A stretch of DNA of 5,496 nucleotides. It comes from CAIUMH01 sp037142475. Lineage in GTDB: Bacteria; Actinomycetota; Acidimicrobiia; Acidimicrobiales; RAAP-2. Each line of letters opens with the position of its first letter. Positions within the stretch are counted from its first letter, which is position 1. The notes under the pieces are model-generated. The model saw nothing but the letters and a program-made list of their open reading frames with translations, was not told the origin of the DNA and did not search any database. Below, piece by piece: positions 1 to 5,423 of the stretch. Made by a program: the position numbers and the translations under genes. The stretch lies in assembly GCA_037142475.1 (NCBI GenBank), contig JBAXAR010000123.1:1-5496 (forward strand). Direction: 5' to 3'.

Positions 1-1
1 C

Positions 2-505
2 GGTTTCGAGCGTGGCTCATCAGCAACGACTGGCTTCCGCCGGTTCCTGCGGGAATGGGACCAGTTGGTCGCTGCCGCCCAAGCAAACGGCAAGAACACC
101 GATGCGATCATCCGCCAGGACCTCATCAAGTCGTGGGCCGACATCAAGATCATGCAGATCAACGGCTATCGCTCGCTGACTGACTCACTCAACGACACCC
201 ACCACACCGCCAAGCTCGGTGCCTGCAACAAGATGTTCTGGTCTGAGACCCACAAGAAGACCATGAACCTGGCCATCGACATCCTTGGTATGGAAGGCCA
301 AATCCTCTCTGGATCCGGTGACGCTGAGGGCTTGCTGCCTGGGAACCGCCGCGGTCGTGACGACTACCCGGTCTCGACCCTGCAGGCCTCCTTCTTTTTC
401 TCCCGCTCTGAGACCATCTGGGGTGGCTCGGCCGAGATCCAGCGCAACATCGTCGGCGAGCGGGCCCTTGGGCTCCCCAAGGAGCCCAAGGTCCAGAAGG
501 TCTAG
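2..505 (+). CDS. Acyl-CoA dehydrogenase, C-terminal part (5' end outside window)
   Basis: This is the last 167 residues of a FAD-dependent acyl-CoA dehydrogenase (FadE-type), which introduces the alpha-beta double bond into acyl-CoA thioesters in the cytoplasm. The frame is open from base 2, beginning GFERGSSATTGFRRF, so the gene is cut by the window edge. What is visible is the helical C-terminal domain. Its diagnostic end is SETIWGGSAEIQRNIVGER followed by ALGLPKEP, typical of mycobacterial-type enzymes. In medium-chain enzymes the catalytic Glu lies in the motif IYEGT. Here the aligned residue is Gly (codon 422-424, IWGGS), as in long-chain and several actinobacterial FadE proteins that carry the base elsewhere, so that residue would lie upstream of the window. 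Substrate cannot be told from this fragment. The gene converges with the MFS gene 42 bp away, and a hairpin overlaps its last codons. Confidence 0.93.
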   Translation, partial: GFERGSSATTGFRRFLREWDQLVAAAQANGKNTDAIIRQDLIKSWADIKIMQINGYRSLTDSLNDTHHTAKLGACNKMFWSETHKKTMNLAIDILGMEGQILSGSGDAEGLLPGNRRGRDDYPVSTLQASFFFSRSETIWGGSAEIQRNIVGERALGLPKEPKVQKV

Positions 506-519
506 GCCCAACCAGGGCC
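466..519. terminator. Two adjacent GC-rich hairpins at a convergent gene end, possible bidirectional terminator
   Basis: A perfect 11-bp inverted repeat (CCTTGGGCTCC, 466-476; GGAGCCCAAGG, 481-491) with the 4-nt loop CCAA lies within the last codons of the acyl-CoA dehydrogenase. A second, 5-bp stem (GGCCC 505-509 / GGGCC 515-519, loop AACCA) starts on the last base of its stop codon. The structures are self-complementary, so read-through from the MFS gene on the other strand would form them too. Neither hairpin is followed by a T-tract on either strand, so a classical intrinsic terminator is not shown. The terminator role is inferred from position and stem strength. Confidence 0.4.
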
Positions 520-547
520 AATCACGGCTTCGTCCAACTGGGGTCGA

Positions 548-1795
548 TCAGGCGTCCATGGTGGCGGCCAACGTCGAGCGTGACCGGACGCTGCGCGACG
601 CCAACGCAATCGGCAGGGCGGCCAGGACGGTGACCACGCCGCCGAGGGCGAGGCCGGCTCGGGGGCTCGTCAACGAGGCAATCGCCCCCATCAACGGGGC
701 GCCAATGGGTGTCGAGCCTAAGAATCCCAGCGAGAACAACGCCATCACCCGTCCACGCATGTCCTCGCGAGAGGTCAGTTGCAAAGTGGCGTTGGCCGTC
801 GAGATGAACGCGATCGAGGCGGCACCCATGGGGACAATCAGAACCATGGCCACCACGATCGATGGGGAGCAGGCCTCCGCCACCATCAGGACCCCGAAGG
901 TCATGCACAGCCCGGTCAGCATCACCAGCGTCGGGCGCGAGCGATGGGCAATCGTGAGGCCCCCAAGGACTGCGCCCACTCCCATGGCCGACATCAGGAC
1001 CCCGTAGGTCCCCGCCGAGCCACCGAAGGTCACCCGGACCAGCAGCGGCAGCATGGTGGTGAAGTTGAACGCAAAGATCCCCACAATCGCCACCGTGGCC
1101 AGCACGTTGCGAATGATGTGATCGCCATTGGCATAGCGGAACCCGTCTCGAAGCTGGCCCTTCTGGCGAGTGACCGTCCGGATGACCGTGAGCTCGTCGG
1201 TCCGCATCAGGGCCAGTGCCACGATGACCGCCACGTAGGTCAGCGAGTTCACAAAGAAACACACCGGGATGCCTGCGGTGGCAATCAAGATCCCAGCGAT
1301 GGCGGGGCCGGTGACCCGACCGACGTTGACCAAGACGCTGTTGAGGCTGACGGCATTGGGCAGGAGATCTCGCCCCACCATCTCTTGGACGAACGCCTGA
1401 CGACCCGGGGTGTCAAAGAGGTTCACCACGCCGAGCAGCCCCGCCATGATCAGCACCTCGAAGACCTTGATGTGCCCCCAGCCATCAAGGATCCCGAGGG
1501 TCAGCGCCAAGATGCCTCCCGCTGCCTGAGTGATCACCAGCAGGCGCCGCTTCGAAGAGCGGTCGACGATGAGCCCACCCCATGGTCCGGCCACCAGCAT
1601 CGGCAGGTACTGCAGCGCCACGGTGATCCCCAACATGACGCCGCTGTTGGTGAGACGGAGGATCAGCCAACCCTGGGCCACCGCCTGCATCCACGTCCCT
1701 GAGACTGAGATGCCTTGGCCAATGAACCAGAGCCGGTAGTTGGAGACGCTCAGTGCCCTGAAGGTCCGCCGCGTGGCGCGGCGCACGGCACTCAT
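548..1795 (-). CDS. MFS transporter, MFS_3/EntS-like drug or metabolite exporter
   Basis: A 415-residue inner-membrane protein of normal length for a 12-helix major facilitator, probably a proton-coupled exporter. After a basic cytoplasmic N-terminus (RRATRRTFRAL, residues 5-15) come alternating hydrophobic segments throughout. The loop between helices 2 and 3 carries motif A as GGLIVDRSSKRR (73-84), with Ser at the usual second Gly. Residues 127-152 (FDTPGRQAFV, then LLPNAVSLNS) are the hallmark of the MFS_3 group that includes EntS and many macrolide or siderophore exporters. A basic loop around 201-220 separates the two six-helix halves. The ATG start is preceded by GGGGGAG four bases upstream and overlaps the MarR stop as ATGA (1792-1795), implying translational coupling and shared control by the MarR protein. 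The substrate cannot be read from sequence. Confidence 0.92.
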   Translation of the reverse strand: MSAVRRATRRTFRALSVSNYRLWFIGQGISVSGTWMQAVAQGWLILRLTNSGVMLGITVALQYLPMLVAGPWGGLIVDRSSKRRLLVITQAAGGILALTLGILDGWGHIKVFEVLIMAGLLGVVNLFDTPGRQAFVQEMVGRDLLPNAVSLNSVLVNVGRVTGPAIAGILIATAGIPVCFFVNSLTYVAVIVALALMRTDELTVIRTVTRQKGQLRDGFRYANGDHIIRNVLATVAIVGIFAFNFTTMLPLLVRVTFGGSAGTYGVLMSAMGVGAVLGGLTIAHRSRPTLVMLTGLCMTFGVLMVAEACSPSIVVAMVLIVPMGAASIAFISTANATLQLTSREDMRGRVMALFSLGFLGSTPIGAPLMGAIASLTSPRAGLALGGVVTVLAALPIALASRSVRSRSTLAATMDA

Positions 1796-2229
1796 CGGTC
1801 TCCCCCGAGGCGTTCGAGCAGCTCGACGAGTTCAGCGGCTCGGGCTTGGTCCTTCGGACTCAGGGCGCTGAGTCGATCGACCAAGAAGGCCGTCTTGAGA
1901 GTCCTGATGCGCTCAAGTTCACGACGACCTTTGGTCGTCAGGGTGACTCGTGCCACCCGACGATCCTTGTCGTCACTCCTGCGCACCAGAAGGTCGGCCT
2001 CCTCCATGGTGGCCACCAATCGGGTCATCGTTGGAGGTTGGATCTGTTCGGCTCGAGCCAGTTCACCCAAGGTCGGCGACCCCATCTGATGCACCATGGC
2101 CAGCGTTGAGGCTTGGCTGGCCGAGAGACCGCTCAGTGATTGCTGACGAAGCCGGCGATTCAACCGGGTCACCGACGTGCGCAGCCGAGCGGCCACATCA
2201 AGATCGACGGTGGGGTCGGGAATCGGCAC
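1792..2229 (-). CDS. MarR-family transcriptional regulator, probable repressor of the adjacent MFS exporter
   Basis: A 145-residue dimeric winged-helix regulator of usual MarR length. Helical dimerisation segments lie at about 9-31 and 101-142. The DNA-binding domain spans about 37-99: PTLGELARAEQIQPPTMTRLVATMEEADLL (52-81) contains the recognition helix, and the wing has the family's D-x-R pattern in SDDKDRRVARVTLT (85-98). There is no cysteine, so thiol-based peroxide sensing of the OhrR type is excluded; ligand release of DNA is more likely. The start is GTG at 2229. An in-frame TAA at 2241-2239 forbids any longer form, and no properly spaced Shine-Dalgarno is present, suggesting a leaderless message. 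It overlaps the MFS start by ATGA. The palindrome immediately upstream fits autorepression of the pair. Confidence 0.93.
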   Translation of the reverse strand: MPIPDPTVDLDVAARLRTSVTRLNRRLRQQSLSGLSASQASTLAMVHQMGSPTLGELARAEQIQPPTMTRLVATMEEADLLVRRSDDKDRRVARVTLTTKGRRELERIRTLKTAFLVDRLSALSPKDQARAAELVELLERLGGDR

Positions 2230-2235
2230 GCTTCC

Positions 2236-2241
2236 AGTTTA
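2236..2241 (-). promoter_or_regulatory. Candidate -10 element (TAAACT) for a leaderless marR-MFS transcript
   Basis: On the minus strand TAAACT occupies exactly -12 to -7 if transcription starts at the G of the GTG codon (2229), matching the TANNNT pattern of actinobacterial leaderless promoters. It shares three bases with the gene-proximal arm of the palindrome at 2239-2259, so a bound repressor would block RNA polymerase. No good -35 was found. An alternative -10, TACTAT at 2264-2259, would place the whole operator downstream of the promoter. Confidence 0.45.
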
Positions 2242-2259
2242 GTTAGTTCTGCTAACTAA
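2239..2259. promoter_or_regulatory. Probable MarR operator: perfect 8-bp inverted repeat, 5-nt spacer
   Basis: Arms TTAGTTAG (2239-2246) and CTAACTAA (2252-2259) are exact reverse complements separated by TTCTG. Each arm is itself a tandem TTAG/CTAA repeat. The site is an AT-rich island in GC-rich DNA, 9 bases upstream of the MarR start codon. MarR dimers typically bind AT-rich palindromes of this size in their own promoters. Binding by this particular MarR is inferred from position and symmetry. Confidence 0.75.
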
Positions 2260-2294
2260 TAGTACGCGGGCCCCTGGCCCACTGGCATCGTGGT

Positions 2295-2651
2295 TTAGAG
2301 GTCAGCTCGTGGCGTCCAGCCACCGGCACCCATCGACACCGAGACCTCGGTATCGATGGCGTCATCGACCCCACCAATGACCTCGGTCACCCAGTCGAGA
2401 CGACCCTTCAAGATCCGCTCCACGCCGCCTTGGAGGGTCGACGAGCTCACCGCGCAACTTGAGCAGGCTCCTTGCAGCTGCACCTCGATCACACCGGTCT
2501 CGACGTCGGCGCTGAGCAGCACGAGGTCGCCGCCATCGGCCTGAACCGCAGGCCGCATCAACTCGATGATCGATTGCAGCGAGGCGAGGCGCTCGCCTCG
2601 CTCCTCATCGGTCACGGTGATCGTGGCTGGCGTCTCGTCGGGTGTGCTCAC
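2295..2651 (-). CDS. NifU C-terminal-domain (Nfu-type) iron-sulfur cluster protein
   Basis: A 118-residue single-domain protein of the Nfu type. The NifU C-terminal domain runs from about 22 to 95: LASLQSIIELMRPAVQADGG (22-41), then VQLQGACSSCAVSSSTLQGG (57-76) with the cluster-binding pair Cys63 and Cys66, followed by the amphipathic end VERILKGRL. Two such monomers share a [4Fe-4S] cluster in known family members, which pass clusters to apo-proteins in the cytoplasm. The tail (96-118) is unassigned. The GTG start at 2651 was chosen for AAGGA four bases upstream (2660-2656). The frame stays open far upstream, and a stronger GGGGAGG (2695-2689) precedes an in-frame ATC at 2684, so an 11-residue longer product is possible. 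It is divergent from the P450, which also needs iron and electron supply; any link is speculative. Confidence 0.9.
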   Translation of the reverse strand: MSTPDETPATITVTDEERGERLASLQSIIELMRPAVQADGGDLVLLSADVETGVIEVQLQGACSSCAVSSSTLQGGVERILKGRLDWVTEVIGGVDDAIDTEVSVSMGAGGWTPRADL

Positions 2652-2816
2652 GGGATCCTTCAAGGTTCGGTCGTCGACAGCGATGCTGCCTCCCCTAGTC
2701 TGCCGTGCCGAGCGTGGTCTTGGTGCGCACGCCTGCAGCGACCCACCGAGCAGCAGTGACACGACCAACGCAGTGGCGAAGAGGAACAACGGTTCGCCGA
2801 TCGGTAGGGTGTGGAA
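2652..2816. other. Divergent intergenic region between nfu-type gene and P450
   Basis: These 165 bases should hold both promoters. Seen here: GGGGAGG on the minus strand (2695-2689); an 8-bp palindrome CCGATCGG (2797-2804) touching the candidate P450 -10 element; and a minus-strand open frame continuous with the Nfu gene that encodes a hydrophobic stretch. That stretch is probably chance. No additional gene could be supported. Confidence 0.5.
2805..2810 (+). promoter_or_regulatory. Candidate -10 element (TAGGGT) for a leaderless P450 transcript
   Basis: TAGGGT fits TANNNT and lies at -12 to -7 if transcription begins on the A of the ATG at 2817, the geometry expected for leaderless messages. 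No convincing -35 was found. The CCGATCGG palindrome at 2797-2804 abuts it and could bind a regulator. The same bases could serve as a weak ribosome site, with AGGG seven bases before the ATG. Confidence 0.4.
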
Positions 2817-4091
2817 ATGCAGCCCATCAACGCACTGACCCTCGAGCAGATCGACCTCTCCGACATCGACTTCTGGGCCCGGCCCTGGTCTGAGCGAGAG
2901 GGTGCATTCGCCACGTTGCGCAGCGAGCGGCCGATGCCGTTCTTCGCTGAGCCCAATGACGCTGACTCGCCCATTCCGTTGCCCGTCGGTCCCGGGTATT
3001 ACGCCCTGACCAAGCACCGTGACGTCACCGAGGTCAGCCGGAAGCCCGAGATCTTCTGCTCCGGCCAAGGTGCAGTCTCGATCCAGGATCTTCCTCCAGA
3101 GATGGTCGAGTACTTCTCCGGCATGATCTCGACCGACAATCCCCGTCATGCTCGGCTGCGGCGGATCGTCTCGAATGCCTTCAACCCCCGCCGAGTCAAG
3201 GCCATCGAAGACTCCATTGAGGAAGTAGCCGCCGAGGTCGTGAATCGGGTCAAGGGCGACGGTGGCTGTGACTTCGTCGTCGAGGTAGCCGCCCGTCTCC
3301 CCCTCAAAATCATCTGCGACATGATGGGCGTGCCCGAAAGTCAGTACGACGCCGTGTTCCGCTGCTCAAACATCATCTTGTCGATGGGTGACCCTGAGTA
3401 CGTCACCGATGTGCACCCCATTGAGGCATTCATTGCCGCTGGTGCTGAGCTCCAGGCGATCATGGCCGAGCTTGGCGTCTACCGCCGAGAGAACCCCATC
3501 GACGACATCACCTCCGCGCTCGTCAACTCCTCGATCGATGGCGAGTCGCTGACCGACCAAGAGTTGGCATCATTCTTTGTCCTGCTGGTCACTGCTGGGA
3601 ACGAGACCACCCGGACGGCCATCGCCCACGGACTGAACGCTCTGACCCTCTTCCCCGAGCAGCGCTCGCTCTGGCAGGCCAACTTCGACACCCACTCAGC
3701 CACCGCGGTCGAAGAGATCATTCGCTGGGCTTCCCCAGTGATCTGGATGCGCCGGACGGTGACCCAGGACACGGTGCTCTCGGAGACCGAGCTCAAGGCG
3801 GGCGACAAGCTCCTGCTCTTCTATAACTCGGCGAACCGCGACGAAGAGGTCTTCGACGACCCCTACCGCTTCGACATCACGCGGGATCCCAACCCACACG
3901 TGGGCTTCGGGGCCGCCGGACCGCACTTCTGCCTCGGGGCACACCTTGCTCGCCGGGAGGTCGCCGTGATGTTCCGCGAGCTCTTCACCCAGATTCCTGA
4001 CATTCGGGCCACCAGCACCCCGGACCAACTGCGCTCGAGCTTCGTCAACGGGATCAAGCACATGGACTGCGAGTTCACGCCCGTCAAGTGA
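2817..4091 (+). CDS. Cytochrome P450, CYP124/CYP125-like
   Basis: A soluble bacterial P450 of 424 residues, normal length, with no signal peptide or membrane anchor. The I-helix oxygen-activation motif is AGNETTR (260-266). The K-helix ExxR is EIIR (300-303). The haem loop is GFGAAGPHFCLG (363-374) with Cys372 as the axial ligand and His370 near the haem propionates. The loop has one residue more between Phe and Gly than P450cam, as in mycobacterial CYP124 and CYP125. Further resemblance to CYP124 is seen in LPLKIICDMMGVP, ASFFVLLVTAGNETTR and MRRTVTQD. Those enzymes hydroxylate the terminal methyl of branched lipids or sterol side chains; this activity here is an inference from similarity. 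ATG 2817 is preferred over GTG 2811, two codons upstream, for promoter and ribosome-site spacing. Redox partners (ferredoxin, reductase) are not in the window. Confidence 0.95.
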   Translation: MQPINALTLEQIDLSDIDFWARPWSEREGAFATLRSERPMPFFAEPNDADSPIPLPVGPGYYALTKHRDVTEVSRKPEIFCSGQGAVSIQDLPPEMVEYFSGMISTDNPRHARLRRIVSNAFNPRRVKAIEDSIEEVAAEVVNRVKGDGGCDFVVEVAARLPLKIICDMMGVPESQYDAVFRCSNIILSMGDPEYVTDVHPIEAFIAAGAELQAIMAELGVYRRENPIDDITSALVNSSIDGESLTDQELASFFVLLVTAGNETTRTAIAHGLNALTLFPEQRSLWQANFDTHSATAVEEIIRWASPVIWMRRTVTQDTVLSETELKAGDKLLLFYNSANRDEEVFDDPYRFDITRDPNPHVGFGAAGPHFCLGAHLARREVAVMFRELFTQIPDIRATSTPDQLRSSFVNGIKHMDCEFTPVK

Positions 4092-4138
4092 TGGGTCGAA
4101 CCGTCGACAAGCCGGTGTCCTGCAGGATTCGACAGTGA
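4091..4138 (+). other. Possible 15-codon bridging mini-ORF between P450 and YihY-family gene
   Basis: An ATG at 4091 overlaps the P450 stop as TGATG. Its frame (MGRTVDKPVSCRIRQ) ends with TGA at 4136-4138, which overlaps the GTG start of the next gene as GTGA. The geometry would let ribosomes pass by stop-start reinitiation from P450 to YihY. It has no Shine-Dalgarno of its own and no recognisable product, so it may be fortuitous. Confidence 0.25.
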
Positions 4139-5082
4139 ATTTTCCACCGGCCTTCGTCAGCGATGGCATCGACGCCCTCGACCGGGCTCAACGACGGGTG
4201 CGGCCCGCCGCCTTCGCTGTGGCGGTGGTCAAGCGCTACGGCGATGACCGGGGCGGAATGTACGCGGCCCTCATCACCTTCTATGGCCTGCTCTCGGTCT
4301 TCCCTTTGCTGCTGCTGTTCATCACCATCGCCTCGATGATCCTGGGTCAAAATTCGGCGGCCGAGAAGAGCCTGGTGGACTCGGCGCTCTCGCAGTTCCC
4401 TGTCATCGGTCCGAAACTTGCCTCGAACATCCATGTGCTGTCGAACGGCAATTGGTTTGCCTTCACCGCGTCGTTCCTGTTCTTGGCGTGGGGAGCATTA
4501 GGGATCACCTCGGCACTGCAGATGGCCTCGCATCGTGCGTGGCGCCTCCCGCGATCAGAGGAGCCGAATCTTGTGATTCGAACCGCACGAGGCCTCCTTT
4601 TGCTGAGCGTCATTGCTGCGGCCGTCGTGCTCACCACTGTGGTGGCCGCTATCTCGACATCTGGGTACTTCGGGCACTTCTCTCCGATGGTGGGCCTCGG
4701 GGCCGATATCGGAACCGGGATCGTCAACGTCATCGCCTACTTTGTGGCGCTGCGGGTCCTTGCTCCCGTGCACGCCGGATGGAAGACCCTCGCCCCGGGG
4801 GCCATCGTCGGAGGCCTGGCCTGGACAGGAATCCAGCAGCTCGGTGGCTACCTCATTCACCATCAGCTTCAGAGAACCAGCGAGATCTACGGCTTCTTCG
4901 CCATTGTCCTCGGCCTCATCTTCTGGCTCAACATTGGCGCTCAGTTGTTCCTGATCGCCACCGAGATCACCGTCGTGGCCGATCGCCACGATTGGCCTCG
5001 AGGCCTCCGTGACCCCTCCGATGAGGTGGCCGCTGAGCGGGGACTCGTCGAGGCCACCGGGTCATCGCCACAGGGGACTTAA
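4135..5082 (+). CDS. YihY/BrkB-family integral membrane protein
   Basis: A 315-residue membrane protein of the YihY/virulence factor BrkB family, once mis-assigned as ribonuclease BN; its biochemical role is unsettled. About six hydrophobic helices are visible: 42-68, 107-128, 152-174, 187-209, 219-241 and 251-281. Family signatures are present in order: YAALITFYGLLSVFPLLLLF (43-62), LAPGAIVGGLAWTGIQQLGG (219-238) and YGFFAIVLGLIFWLNIGAQL (252-271), followed by ATEITVVAD. Both termini are hydrophilic, the C-terminal tail being acidic and about 30 residues long. Start GTG 4135 has AGGA seven bases upstream (4124-4127), itself inside the palindrome TCCTGCAGGA (4118-4127). Only 43 bases separate it from the P450 stop and no terminator is seen, so co-transcription is plausible. 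Its stop overlaps the stop of the convergent AhpD-like gene. Confidence 0.93.
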   Translation: MNFPPAFVSDGIDALDRAQRRVRPAAFAVAVVKRYGDDRGGMYAALITFYGLLSVFPLLLLFITIASMILGQNSAAEKSLVDSALSQFPVIGPKLASNIHVLSNGNWFAFTASFLFLAWGALGITSALQMASHRAWRLPRSEEPNLVIRTARGLLLLSVIAAAVVLTTVVAAISTSGYFGHFSPMVGLGADIGTGIVNVIAYFVALRVLAPVHAGWKTLAPGAIVGGLAWTGIQQLGGYLIHHQLQRTSEIYGFFAIVLGLIFWLNIGAQLFLIATEITVVADRHDWPRGLRDPSDEVAAERGLVEATGSSPQGT

Positions 5083-5423
5083 GCGTCGTCGTCGGCGAAC
5101 TCGTCGAAGGCCTCGAGTGCTCGTGGCCCCCAGACAGTTCCCGGGCCTCCGTTCATCAGCACCGTCACCCCAATCGCCTCAGCGACCTCTTGACGGGTGG
5201 CCCCTCGCCGAGCCGCACCACGGGCGTGGCTCGCCACGCAGCCATCGCACTGCTTCGTGACCGCAATGGCCAACGCAATGAGTTCCTTGGTCTTGGTCTC
5301 GAGTGCCCCCTCAGCCATCGCCGCCCGATGCAGGCCGGCAAAGGCGGCGAGGACCTCGGGGATCTCGTCGCGTAGCGAACGCGCCGGGGTGGCCAGATCG
5401 TGCTGGATCTCGTGGAAGTCCAT
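5079..5423 (-). CDS. AhpD-like / carboxymuconolactone decarboxylase-family protein
   Basis: A 114-residue cytoplasmic protein with a single CMD domain (about 20-108). The AhpD-type active-site pattern is complete: Glu47, eleven residues, Cys59-Asp-Gly-Cys62, three residues, His66 (KELIALAIAVTKQCDGCVAS, 46-65, then His66). This matches the Glu/Cys/Cys/His relay of mycobacterial AhpD, which reduces AhpC disulfides. A redox role is therefore more likely than muconolactone decarboxylation, which lacks this cysteine pair. It is shorter than mycobacterial AhpD and no AhpC gene lies in the window, so the partner is unknown. The ATG at 5423 has GAGGAG four bases upstream (5433-5428). The gene converges on the YihY-family gene with a 4-base overlap (TTAA, 5079-5082). 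Confidence 0.92.
   Translation of the reverse strand: MDFHEIQHDLATPARSLRDEIPEVLAAFAGLHRAAMAEGALETKTKELIALAIAVTKQCDGCVASHARGAARRGATRQEVAEAIGVTVLMNGGPGTVWGPRALEAFDEFADDDA

Noticed and set aside
779..1702. Long plus-strand open frame (307 residues) opposite the MFS gene, and other long frames opposite or within it.
   Set aside because: Composition is His/Asp/Gln/Arg-rich with no domain, as expected from antisense to GC-rich membrane-protein codons; the MFS frame is unambiguous.
2268..2280. GGGCC-CCT-GGCCC hairpin between the Nfu stop and the MarR promoter as a terminator.
   Set aside because: Only five base pairs with a 3-nt loop and no T-tract; too weak to call.
2652..2789. Upstream extension of the Nfu frame from TTG 2789 gives a hydrophobic stretch ending in a lipobox-like LQAC, as if the protein were a lipoprotein.
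   Set aside because: Nfu proteins act in the cytoplasm, the stretch lacks the basic n-region of a signal peptide, the TTG has no ribosome site, and better starts exist downstream. Probably a chance open frame.
2783..2810. GGAAC at 2783-2787 as an ECF-sigma -35 element for the P450 gene.
   Set aside because: No matching ECF -10 element at the right spacing; a single 5-base match is weak.
2652..3149. Minus-strand open frame running from 3149 into the Nfu gene (284 residues in total).
   Set aside because: Its first part is antisense to the well-supported P450 coding sequence and has no recognisable domain.
4095..4108. GTCGA-ACCG-TCGAC hairpin just after the P450 stop as a terminator.
   Set aside because: Five base pairs, no T-tract, and it lies immediately before a closely spaced downstream gene.
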